Positions 1 to 7,350 of a stretch of 64,000 nt of DNA are shown piece after piece. The notes below the pieces were generated by a model. It saw nothing but the letters and a program-made list of their open reading frames with translations. It searched no databases and was not told the DNA's origin. Each line of letters starts with the position of its first letter. Position 1 is the stretch's first letter. A program made the position numbers and the translations under genes. Source of the stretch: Desulfovibrionaceae bacterium (GTDB taxonomy: Bacteria; Desulfobacterota; Desulfovibrionia; Desulfovibrionales; Desulfovibrionaceae); contig JAHZEL010000012.1 of NCBI GenBank assembly GCA_019421865.1, positions 1 through 64,000 of the forward strand, given 5' to 3'.

Positions 1-23
1 TTCAAGTCCGTCTCGGGGAGCCA
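1..23 (+). tRNA. 3' end of a tRNA, probably tRNA-Asn (cut by window edge)
   Basis: The first bases read as a T-loop (TTCAAGT), the 3' half of a T-stem (CCGTC), a seven-base acceptor strand (TCGGGGA), discriminator G and an encoded CCA at 21-23. The implied 5' acceptor TCCCCGA with G73 fits tRNA-Asn best, but the anticodon lies outside the window, so the identity is an inference. Confidence 0.75.
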
Positions 24-30
24 AATTTCG

Positions 31-62
31 GAAGGGCTTACGATGTATGTCGTAAGCCCTTC
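31..62 (+). terminator. hairpin after the tRNA
   Basis: Perfect 13-bp inverted repeat (GAAGGGCTTACGA and its complement) around a 6-base loop, eight bases after the tRNA CCA. It is followed by only a weak T-rich run (TCGTCGTTTA), so it is either a tRNA transcript terminator or a processing hairpin. Confidence 0.55.
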
Positions 63-666
63 GTCGTTTAAGCGCTCTGTGAAATGGCCATGCTCCAGCG
101 CGGGGTCAGGTATGTTCCGGCGGGGCTGCCAAAGGGGCGTCTGCGGGGCAGGAGCGCCGCGGGGCGCGCGGAAGAGGGGGCACTTTCGGCGCAACCCTTG
201 AGAAGGGACTCTTTCAGAAATTTTCCCCGATGCCTTTCCCCCTCGGCGGCATCGGTGCTCGGCGCTGAAAGCGTGGCGGGCACTTTGAGGCGAAGGGGGG
301 AGGGTGGAATCTGGCAGAGAGGTCAGGTTCGTTCCGGCGATCGACGTTTCTCCCTTCCCGCCGGAATGACTCCGGCCTGCGTGAACGGAAAGAGCTCCGG
401 ACAAAACGTTTTCAGACAATCGGAACGCCGCGGCGGAAGCGGCGTTTTTGCTTTTCCAGCGTGAGAAAAGGCGGCAGGGGCCGAAGCGCCTGCAGTCAGA
501 CCGGGAGGGGCAGCCGGGAAGGCCGGTCAGAAAGGCCCGTCTGGAAGGCCAGCTCAGAAAGGGCAGGCTGCGGACCGGACGGGGAAAGGCGCAGCTCCTC
601 GGCGCATCGCCGGTCACGCGCATCAGGGCAGGTCCGCGTTTCCGCAGCCGGGCAGGGCGCTGCCGC
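63..666. other. gene-poor spacer
   Basis: About 600 bases with open frames on several strands but none with a plausible start, ribosome site or recognisable protein; compositions are Arg/Gly-rich, as expected for GC-rich non-coding DNA. Nothing supported here. Confidence 0.6.
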
Positions 667-701
667 AAAAAAAGCGTCCGGCCGGAGTCGGCACGGACGC
701 T
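667..701 (-). terminator. rho-independent terminator of the GntR gene
   Basis: On the minus strand an 8-bp stem (AGCGTCCG/CGGACGCT) is followed by seven T. It lies 25 bases after the GntR regulator stop codon. Confidence 0.85.
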
Positions 702-725
702 CGAAAAGTGATCCCGCTGCGGGCG

Positions 726-1388
726 CTACCAGAGCTTTTTGCCCATGCGCTCCATTTCCATGCGGATGAGTTCAAGACCGATGAGAATGTTCTTTTTCAG
801 CGCTTCGCAGAGTCTCGGACCGTCCTTTTCGCGGAAGGCCTGCAGAATTTCCTTGTGCTGTTCCATGAGCATCTGCTGATCCTGCTTGCCGTAGTAGCGG
901 CTGTTCAGGAAGATTTCCACATGATCCATGAGGCTGCTTGCCGTGTTGAGCAGATGCGGCATCTTGGCGATCTTGTACAGGGTGTAGTGGAACTCTCTGT
1001 CCGGGTGGAAGAAGAGCGAGTTGTCGGAAGAGGGTTCTTCCATCTTGCGGAGAATGGTCTCCAGCGCTTCATATTCCTTGGGACCGGCAAGATTCATGGC
1101 TTCGGTGGCGAGAATGCACTCGAGCTGAACGCGGATGTCGTAAATGTACTGCGTTTCCCGGATGTTCGGCAGCTGCGCCACCACGGCGCCCTTATACGGA
1201 AGATTCTGAATGAGACCGGAACGGTCGAGTCGCATGAGGGCTTCCCGTATGGGGCCTCGTCCTACGTTGAGCTTTTCCTCGAGGTCCGCCAGCACCAGGC
1301 GCGTGCCGGGAAGAAGTTCTCCCTGAAGAATGAGTTCGCGAATAAGATTGTAGGCCTGAAGGGACTTTACGGTGGACGTTTTTGTCAT
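726..1388 (-). CDS. GntR-family regulator (FadR/FCD subfamily)
   Basis: 220-residue protein with an N-terminal winged helix (about residues 8-72; LADLEEKL, GRGPIREALMRL are typical GntR recognition-helix sequence) and an all-helical FCD ligand domain with the usual HDREFHYTLY-like and EQHKEI histidine motifs, which often bind a metal and a small organic acid. It is transcribed divergently from the TRAP/sulfonate operon, the normal arrangement for a local repressor that releases DNA when its ligand is present. Its own promoter (TTGACA, 16 bp, TATACT) is near-consensus. The ligand is not visible from sequence; a sulfonate intermediate such as sulfolactate, sulfopyruvate or cysteate is an inference from the neighbours. 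Confidence 0.93.
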   Translation of the reverse strand: MTKTSTVKSLQAYNLIRELILQGELLPGTRLVLADLEEKLNVGRGPIREALMRLDRSGLIQNLPYKGAVVAQLPNIRETQYIYDIRVQLECILATEAMNLAGPKEYEALETILRKMEEPSSDNSLFFHPDREFHYTLYKIAKMPHLLNTASSLMDHVEIFLNSRYYGKQDQQMLMEQHKEILQAFREKDGPRLCEALKKNILIGLELIRMEMERMGKKLW

Positions 1389-1452
1389 GAGTTGAGCCTG
1401 CCGGGAAAATTGAAGAGTCTGATCTTTACCCAGAACAAATATCGGGGGAAAG

Positions 1453-1480
1453 AGTATACTGAAAAGTGTTTTTTTGTCAA
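1453..1480 (-). promoter_or_regulatory. sigma-70 promoter of the GntR gene
   Basis: Minus-strand TTGACA (1475-1480) and TATACT (1453-1458) separated by 16 bp, 65 bases upstream of the GntR start codon. It adjoins the operator-like repeats of the divergent TRAP operon, so autoregulation is likely. Confidence 0.7.
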
Positions 1481-1487
1481 AACAAAA

Positions 1488-1553
1488 TTCATAATAAATT
1501 TTATGAACTTTTTTATAAAATCAGTTGACAAAATATTCCCGATCAGACTACGG
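1488..1553 (+). promoter_or_regulatory. promoter and candidate GntR operator of the TRAP operon
   Basis: Contains an inverted repeat TTCATAA-N6-TTATGAA (1488-1507), then TTTTATAAAAT (1511-1521), three bases, and a consensus -35 TTGACA (1525-1530). The -10 around 1545-1553 is weak, suggesting activation or relief of repression. The TTTTATAAAAT-N3-TTGAC arrangement recurs exactly before the dehydrogenase gene (4559-4577), which points to a shared regulator. Confidence 0.65.
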
Positions 1554-1582
1554 TGGAGCAAACATAATTAAGGAGGCTTTCC

Positions 1583-2578
1583 ATGGTCAGAAAACTGGGT
1601 GTTGCGTTACTGGGAGCTCTTTTGGTATGCGCCGGCAGTGTGAACAACGGCTTTGCGGCGGAAAAAATCCTTAAGGTCGGGGTGGGCGACGCCATCGACT
1701 CCGACGCGGGTGTCTTTACCCAGAAGTTCAAGGAAATCGTGGAGCAGAAAACCAACGGCGCGGTGGAAGTGCAGATCTTCCCCAACTGCTCGCTGGGCGA
1801 TGAAGGCGAAATGTTCCAGAACGTGCGCCGCGGCACGCTGGATCTTACCTGCATAGGCGTGGGCAACGCCGTGCCCTTCGTGTCTCCGCTCGGCGTGTAC
1901 ACGCTGCCGTACCTGCTCACGACGGATGAGGAAGTGGTGAAGGCCACCACGGGCGACATGTTCAACTACTTCAATGAAGCGGCCATCAAGCGCGGCGGCG
2001 TGCGCATTCTCGGTCACTGCTACACGAACTTCCGCTACCTGACGAACTCCGTCAGACCCGTGAAGAAGCTGGAAGACGTGAAGGGCCTCAAGATCCGCGT
2101 TCCCGCCAGCAAGATCAACGTGGCCACCTACCAGGCCTGGGGCGCCAATCCCGTTCCCATGGGCTGGGCTGAAACCTTCACCGCGTTGCAGCAGGGCGTG
2201 GTCGACGGTCAGGACAACCCCTACGTGGTGAACTACACCACCAAGATTTACGAAGTGCAGAAGTATCTGACGGAAGTGCATCATCAGTATTCTCTGCAGC
2301 CCCTGTTCATCGGCGAAAAGCACTTCAAGAAGCTGAGCCCCGAACTGCAGGCCGTGCTCACTGAAGCCGGCATGGAAGCTCAGATGTACATTCTTGAATG
2401 GCAGAAGGAAAACAGCGTAAAGGCCCGCGACGCCATGGCTGCCGCCGGCATGCAGATCGATACGCTGGAAGACGAAGCCGAATGGGAAAAGCGGGCCCGT
2501 TCCATCTGGCCTGAATTCTACGACTTCGTCGGCGGCAAGGAAGTCATCGACATGGTGCTTACGGCCATAGCAAAATAG
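1583..2578 (+). CDS. dctP: TRAP transporter substrate-binding protein (DctP family)
   Basis: 331-residue periplasmic binding protein. Residues 1-26 form a signal peptide (positive start, hydrophobic core, cleavage near GFA-A). The DctP fold follows, with the conserved arginine in LKIRVP (R172) that clamps the carboxylate or sulfonate of the ligand. A strong ribosome site (AAGGAGG) precedes the ATG. It delivers ligand to the DctQ/DctM pair encoded next, which use the sodium gradient. The symbol is the family name; the substrate is not proven. The neighbours (HpsN-like dehydrogenase, CuyA-like lyase) suggest a C3 sulfonate such as DHPS, sulfolactate or cysteinolate. Confidence 0.93.
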   Translation: MVRKLGVALLGALLVCAGSVNNGFAAEKILKVGVGDAIDSDAGVFTQKFKEIVEQKTNGAVEVQIFPNCSLGDEGEMFQNVRRGTLDLTCIGVGNAVPFVSPLGVYTLPYLLTTDEEVVKATTGDMFNYFNEAAIKRGGVRILGHCYTNFRYLTNSVRPVKKLEDVKGLKIRVPASKINVATYQAWGANPVPMGWAETFTALQQGVVDGQDNPYVVNYTTKIYEVQKYLTEVHHQYSLQPLFIGEKHFKKLSPELQAVLTEAGMEAQMYILEWQKENSVKARDAMAAAGMQIDTLEDEAEWEKRARSIWPEFYDFVGGKEVIDMVLTAIAK

Positions 2579-2588
2579 CTTGAAAACA

Positions 2589-2622
2589 GGGGAGGGTGAT
2601 CGTCACGCTCCCCTTTTCTTTC
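2589..2622 (+). terminator. intercistronic hairpin between dctP and dctQ
   Basis: Stem GGGGAG...CTCCCC extended inward by GTGA/TCAC with one mismatch, followed by TTTTCTTTCT. It looks like a leaky terminator or mRNA-stabilising hairpin that would keep the binding protein in excess over the membrane subunits. Confidence 0.6.
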
Positions 2623-2639
2623 TGGAACAGGGAGACAGT

Positions 2640-3224
2640 ATGACCGCGCAAGTTGTCTATCGTATTCTGGACAGACTGGAGTGCTATCTGAGTCAGGCGC
2701 TTCTCGTGTTTTTCGTCTGCGTCATTTTCGCTCAGACCGTGCTTCGCAGCTGTTTCGACATCGTTCTTCCGTGGACGGAAGAAATTTCAAGATTCTCATT
2801 CGTATGGTTCGTTTTCTTCGGCGCTTCGTTTGCGGCCAGACTGTGCGCCCATAACCGAGTGACCATTCAGTTCAAGCTCTTTCCGGAATGGGTGGGAAAG
2901 TTCTCCATGCTCATTACGGACGTCATATGGATCGTCTTCAACTGCATGATGATCAAGATGAGTCTTGTCATCATCGCCGACATGCATGAATTTCCGTATC
3001 TTTCCCCGGCCATGGAAATATCCATGGAATATGTGTACTGGATATTCCCCATCGCCTTCGGCCTGATGAACATCCGCATTCTTCAGGTCAACTATATCCG
3101 CTACATTCTCAAGCAGGAAATCGAAGACCCCGACAAAGTCGATGCCGAGGCCTATGAAGAACTTACCGTTTCCTGCGCTCCCATAGAATTTCCCGGCGAA
3201 AAGAAGGAAGGAGGCCAGAAATGA
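2640..3224 (+). CDS. dctQ: TRAP transporter small membrane subunit (DctQ)
   Basis: 194 residues with four predicted membrane helices (about residues 17-38, 48-68, 87-109, 129-150), the usual DctQ size and topology. PWTEEISRFSFVWFVFFGA is the typical family segment of the second helix. I chose the ATG at 2640 behind GGGAGACAG rather than an in-frame start further upstream, because the upstream part overlaps the intercistronic hairpin. It pairs with DctM, whose ATG overlaps its stop codon. Confidence 0.92.
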   Translation: MTAQVVYRILDRLECYLSQALLVFFVCVIFAQTVLRSCFDIVLPWTEEISRFSFVWFVFFGASFAARLCAHNRVTIQFKLFPEWVGKFSMLITDVIWIVFNCMMIKMSLVIIADMHEFPYLSPAMEISMEYVYWIFPIAFGLMNIRILQVNYIRYILKQEIEDPDKVDAEAYEELTVSCAPIEFPGEKKEGGQK

Positions 3225-4495
3225 CCGCTCCCGTGCTGCTTTTCAGTTCTTTCGGCGTGCTGCTGCTCATGGGCGCGCCCATTACGCTGGCGCTTTCCGC
3301 CTCCGCGGCCCTTACCTATATTTTCGTGGGGCAGGAGCTGACCACCCTTGTGCAGATCGCCTTCTCCTCGGTCAACAGTTTCCCCATCATGGCGCTTCCG
3401 GCCTTCGTTCTTGCCGGCGCGCTCATGGAAAGCGCGGGCATTTCCCGCCGCATCGTGGGCGTGGCTGAGCACATGATCGGCCGCATGAACGGCGGCCTTG
3501 CCATCACCACCGTGCTTGCCTGCGTGTTCTTCGGCGCCATTTCCGGTTCCGGCCCGGCCACCACCGCCGCCGTAGGCATGCTCATGATTCCGGCCATGGT
3601 CAAGCGCGGCTATGCCAAGGACTACGCGGCCACGGCCGTGGCCACGGCGGGCGGCATCGGCATCATCATTCCGCCCAGCATTCCCATGGTCATCTACGGC
3701 GTCTGCGCTCAGGCCTCCATCACCAAGATGTTCCTCGGCGGCGTGTTCCCCGGTCTTATTTTCGCTCTTTCCCTCATCATCGTGCATCTGGTTCTGTGCC
3801 GCGGCAAGGATCTCACCCAGGGCATGGAAGCGTTCTCCCTCTCCGGGCTGCTCAAGAGCCTCAAGGACGGCTTCTTAGCCATCATGGCGCCCGTGCTCAT
3901 CCTCGGCGGCATCTACAGCGGTATGTTCACGCCCACGGAAGCGGCCATCGTGGCCATCTTCTACACGCTGTTCGTCGGCATATTCATTTATAAGGAACTG
4001 TGCTTCAGCGCCTTCCTGAAGTCGCTGGAAACCACCTGCTGGATCACCGGCCGCGTGCTCATCATCATGTTCGCCGCCTATTCCTTCGGCAGACTCCTGG
4101 TTCAGTACCAGATTCCCACGGTCATCGCGGAAGGCATGCTGTCCATTTCCACGAGTCCCATCGTCATCTGGGGCATGGTCATCGCCTTCCTGGTGTTCCT
4201 CGGCATGTTCATGGAAACGCTTGCCATCATCATGCTGGTCACGCCCGTGCTGCTGCCCGTGATGACCAGTATCGGCGTGGATCCCATCCACTTCGGCGTC
4301 GTGCTGGTCTGCTGCTGCGCCATCGGCTTCTCCACGCCGCCGCTCGGCGAGAACCTCTTCGTGGCCTCCGGTATTTCCGGCGTTTCCCTCGAAAGGCTTT
4401 CGGCCAGAGCCCTGCCTTTCTGCCTGATGAATATCGTGGCCATCATCATTCTGGCGGCCTTCCCCGGCATCATCATGTGGCTGCCCAACCTTTAA
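3221..4495 (+). CDS. dctM: TRAP transporter large permease subunit (DctM)
   Basis: 424 residues, almost entirely membrane helices (about 12), with the inverted-repeat architecture of DctM. Family motifs include GAISGSGPATTAAVG in the first hairpin and IGFSTPPLGENLFVASG in the second. It starts four bases inside dctQ (ATGA), implying coupled translation. It forms the sodium-driven translocation pathway. The gene is rich in C-ending codons, typical of well-expressed genes in this window. Confidence 0.94.
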   Translation: MTAPVLLFSSFGVLLLMGAPITLALSASAALTYIFVGQELTTLVQIAFSSVNSFPIMALPAFVLAGALMESAGISRRIVGVAEHMIGRMNGGLAITTVLACVFFGAISGSGPATTAAVGMLMIPAMVKRGYAKDYAATAVATAGGIGIIIPPSIPMVIYGVCAQASITKMFLGGVFPGLIFALSLIIVHLVLCRGKDLTQGMEAFSLSGLLKSLKDGFLAIMAPVLILGGIYSGMFTPTEAAIVAIFYTLFVGIFIYKELCFSAFLKSLETTCWITGRVLIIMFAAYSFGRLLVQYQIPTVIAEGMLSISTSPIVIWGMVIAFLVFLGMFMETLAIIMLVTPVLLPVMTSIGVDPIHFGVVLVCCCAIGFSTPPLGENLFVASGISGVSLERLSARALPFCLMNIVAIIILAAFPGIIMWLPNL

Positions 4496-4539
4496 TTGTC
4501 TGTGATGCCTGTGCCTGATCCCTGTGGCCCGGAAAAAAA

Positions 4540-4601
4540 TATAAAATTTTATAAAATATTTTATAAAATATATTGACTTCCACCACAGTCAGGCATAGGT
4601 T
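4540..4601 (+). promoter_or_regulatory. second promoter with two palindromes, before the dehydrogenase gene
   Basis: Carries two perfect palindromes, TATAAAATTTTATA (4540-4553) and ATATTTTATAAAATAT (4556-4571), immediately followed by TTGACT (4573-4578) and a weak -10 (TAGGTT, 4596-4601) at 17 bp. The spacing of palindrome to -35 matches the promoter at 1511-1530, so the GntR protein probably controls both transcripts. Confidence 0.65.
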
Positions 4602-4642
4602 GATTTCAACGAAGAATCATCATTCCTGTAAGGAGGAAACTC

Positions 4643-5953
4643 ATGGAATTTCTGAAGAAAGCTACTAAGAGCACGGAACAGAACAGCCAGGAAGCCCGCG
4701 ATGTCGTCCTCAAGGTTCTTGCGGACATCAAGGAAGGCAAGGAAGAGGCCGTTCGCGAGCTCGCCCGCAAGTTCGATAAATGGGAAGGCGACTTCATTCT
4801 CAGCGAAGAAAAGAAGAAGAAGCTCATCGACTCCGTTCCCGAACAGGTGAAGAAGGATCTTCAGTTCGCTCACAAGCAGGTTTCCACCTTTGCCAAGGCG
4901 CAGAGAGAAAGCCTGAAGGAATTTGAAACGGAAGTGACTCCCGGCATCCGCCTCGGTCAGAGAATCCTTCCCATGGACGTGGCCGGCTGCTACGTTCCCG
5001 GCGGCCGTTTCGCCCATGCCTGCTCCGCCATCATGAGCGTGGCCACCGCCAAGGCTGCCGGCGTTCCCTTCGTCATCGCCGCCACCCCGCCCCGCGGCGA
5101 GTCCATCGACCCCGCCGTGTGCTATGCCATGGAACTTTCCGGCGCCGACATCATCCTTGAAATGGGCGGCATTCAGGCCATCGCCACCATGGCGTACGGT
5201 CTGTTCACCGGCAAGCCCGCCAATATTCTGGTCGGTCCCGGCAACGCCTTCGTGGCCGAAGCCAAGGCCGTTCTCAACGGCACCGGCCACTGCGGCATCG
5301 ACGTGTTCGCCGGTCCCACCGAATCGGGCATCATCGCCGACGAAACGGCCGATCCCATGACCGTGGCCATCGACCTTCTTTCTCAGGCCGAACACGGCTA
5401 CAACTCCCCGGTGTGGCTCTTCACCACCAGCCGCGAACTGGGCGAAAAGGTGGCTGAACTCATGCCGAAACTCTGCCAGGACATGCCCAATCCCGACGTG
5501 CCCGCCACCTCCTGGGCCGACTACGGTGAAATCATTCTCTGCGAAGACCGCGAAGAAGCCGCCCGTGTGTCCGACCTGTACGCTCCCGAGCACATCCAGG
5601 TCATGGCCAAGGATCTCGATTGGTGGACCGGCCGTCTGCGCTGCTACGGCTCCATGTTCCTCGGCGAAGGCAGCACCGTGCCTCAGGGCGACAAGTGCTC
5701 CGGCACCAACCACATTCTGCCCACCAAGAGAGCCGGCTACTTCAGCGGCGGCCTGAACGTGCACAAGTTCCTCAAGATCTGCACCTATCAGGAAATCTCC
5801 AAGGAAGCCAACGACATCATCAGCCCCGTGGCTTCCCGCCTGTCTCGTGTGGAAGGCATGGAAGGCCATGCCCGCGCCTGCGACTGGCGTCTGACGAAGT
5901 TCTTCCCCGAACGGGAATGGGACTTCCATGTGTACAAGCATCCCAAGTATTAA
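4643..5953 (+). CDS. hpsN: HpsN/HisD-family zinc- and NAD-dependent dehydrogenase (probable sulfopropanediol or aminosulfonate-alcohol oxidase)
   Basis: 436 residues with the full histidinol-dehydrogenase fold. Candidate zinc ligands Q248 and H251 (SQAEHG), D350 (PQGDK) and H409 (EGMEGHA), and the catalytic pair E316-H317 (APEHIQ), are all present. HisD enzymes oxidise a primary alcohol to a carboxylate through an aldehyde, using two NAD+. It is not in a histidine operon. It sits with a TRAP transporter and a CuyA-like sulfo-lyase, as in C3-sulfonate clusters, so HpsN ((R)-DHPS to sulfolactate) is the best family guess. Oxidation of cysteinolate to cysteate is an alternative that would feed CuyA directly. 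Own promoter and AAGGAGG ribosome site. Confidence 0.8.
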   Translation: MEFLKKATKSTEQNSQEARDVVLKVLADIKEGKEEAVRELARKFDKWEGDFILSEEKKKKLIDSVPEQVKKDLQFAHKQVSTFAKAQRESLKEFETEVTPGIRLGQRILPMDVAGCYVPGGRFAHACSAIMSVATAKAAGVPFVIAATPPRGESIDPAVCYAMELSGADIILEMGGIQAIATMAYGLFTGKPANILVGPGNAFVAEAKAVLNGTGHCGIDVFAGPTESGIIADETADPMTVAIDLLSQAEHGYNSPVWLFTTSRELGEKVAELMPKLCQDMPNPDVPATSWADYGEIILCEDREEAARVSDLYAPEHIQVMAKDLDWWTGRLRCYGSMFLGEGSTVPQGDKCSGTNHILPTKRAGYFSGGLNVHKFLKICTYQEISKEANDIISPVASRLSRVEGMEGHARACDWRLTKFFPEREWDFHVYKHPKY

Positions 5954-5969
5954 TTATATCTGACGCATC

Positions 5970-6074
5970 GCCGGACCGTCGCCCGATGTCATCGCCTGCA
6001 TGAAGCGGAAGCGACCGGTTTGTGGAACCCCTGCCCGGAAGAGACGCATCATGCGGGGCGGGCGCCGGTCCGGC
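5970..6074 (+). ncRNA. structured intergenic RNA element (candidate cis-regulator)
   Basis: A 16-bp inverted repeat with one mismatch (5970-5985 with 6059-6074) encloses 73 bases that contain smaller hairpins (e.g. CGCATCATGCG). It lies 41 bases before the aminotransferase start and has no T-tract, so a simple terminator is unlikely. I do not recognise it as a known riboswitch class. Confidence 0.4.
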
Positions 6075-6115
6075 AATAAAACAGAGGCCTTTCAAGCAGA
6101 TAAGGGAGTAAGAGC

Positions 6116-7309
6116 ATGCTTGTTTTCAAGAAGGACTTTACGCAGCAGGAACCGATTCCGGAACAGGGTATAGAGAAGGCCATTGAAGTGCTTCGTTCCG
6201 GAAGACTGCACCGTTACAATCTTCTGCCCGGCGAAAAGGGGCTGGTGTGTGAGCTGGAAGAAAAGTTTGCGGCCTACATGGGCACGAAATACTGCCTGGC
6301 CTGCGCTTCCTGCGGATCATCCCTGTTCCTGGCCCTGAAGAGTGTCGGCGTACGTCCCGGCGACAAGGTTCTCTGCAATGCCTACACGCTGGCGCCCGTG
6401 CCCGGAGCCATCGAACATTGCGGCGCGCAGACCGTTCTGGTGGACATTCTCGACGACTACACCATCGATACGGACGATCTTGCCGCCAAGGCGGAATCTT
6501 CCGGCGCCCGTTTCCTCATGCTTTCCCACATGCGCGGCCACATCGCCCGCATGGACAAGGTTATGGAAGTGTGCGAACGCTACAACCTTGTGCTCATTGA
6601 AGACTGCGCCCATACCATGGGAGCCACCTGGGACGGCAAAAAGAGCGGCACCTTCGGCAAGGTGGGCTGCTACAGCACCCAGACCTACAAGCACATGAAC
6701 TCCGGCGAAGGCGGCCTGCTCGTGACCAATGACGACGAGGTCATGGCAAGAGCCATCATTCATTCCGGTTCGTACATGATCTACGGCACCCATACTTCCC
6801 GTCCTGCCCTGGAAGCCTTTGAAGAAGTGAAGTGGGTCACTCCCAACTTCTCCATGCGCATGGATCACCTGCGCGCCGCGCTGCTTCTGCCGCAGCTGGA
6901 AAAGCTGGACGTGCAGTGCAGACGCTGGAACGAACTGTACGATCATACGGAAGCGCTGCTCCGTCAGATTCCGGGGATCAGCTGCCCGCCCCGCGACAGC
7001 CGCGAATACTATGTAGGAAGCTCCATCCAGTTCAATATCGACGGCGCCTCCGTCGACTTCATCCGTGCGTTCCTGGCGAAAACCGCCGAACGCGGGGTGC
7101 AGATCAAGTGGTTCGGCAATGACGTGCCCGTGGGCTTCACCAGCAGCTACGACAGCTGGCGCTACATTCCCGATCTGCCCGATCTTCCCAACACGAAGAA
7201 AGTTCTCGCAACCATGTGCGATATGCGTCTGCCCCTGACGTTTACCACCGAGGACTGCGATCTTATTGTGGCCATCATCCGCGAAGTTCTCGAAGAGCTT
7301 CGCAAGTAA
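6116..7309 (+). CDS. DegT/DnrJ/EryC1-family PLP aminotransferase
   Basis: 397 residues with the fold-type I signatures of the DegT family: SCGSSLFLAL near residues 65-74, the cofactor-binding aspartate in EDCAH (D163), and the Schiff-base lysine in TYKHMNSGEGG (K192). Most family members aminate keto-sugars. Here the gene lies between an HpsN-type dehydrogenase and a CuyA-type lyase, so it may move an amino group onto or off a C3 sulfonate (sulfopyruvate to cysteate, or a keto-sulfonate to cysteinolate). That role is inference. The ribosome site is weak (AAGGGAG) and a structured leader precedes the gene. Confidence 0.85.
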   Translation: MLVFKKDFTQQEPIPEQGIEKAIEVLRSGRLHRYNLLPGEKGLVCELEEKFAAYMGTKYCLACASCGSSLFLALKSVGVRPGDKVLCNAYTLAPVPGAIEHCGAQTVLVDILDDYTIDTDDLAAKAESSGARFLMLSHMRGHIARMDKVMEVCERYNLVLIEDCAHTMGATWDGKKSGTFGKVGCYSTQTYKHMNSGEGGLLVTNDDEVMARAIIHSGSYMIYGTHTSRPALEAFEEVKWVTPNFSMRMDHLRAALLLPQLEKLDVQCRRWNELYDHTEALLRQIPGISCPPRDSREYYVGSSIQFNIDGASVDFIRAFLAKTAERGVQIKWFGNDVPVGFTSSYDSWRYIPDLPDLPNTKKVLATMCDMRLPLTFTTEDCDLIVAIIREVLEELRK

Positions 7310-7350
7310 CGTTTCTTCCTCAGTCTGTTCATCCCATTCAGGAGCGAATC

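Noticed and set aside
4643..5953. Genuine histidinol dehydrogenase of histidine biosynthesis
   Set aside because: No other his gene is nearby, and the context (TRAP transporter, CuyA-like lyase, local GntR) points to catabolism; only an assay can exclude it fully.
5970..6074. 4.5S/SRP RNA or a known riboswitch
   Set aside because: The conserved SRP tetraloop region and the core motifs of glycine, TPP, cobalamin or SAM riboswitches are absent; kept only as an unassigned structured element.
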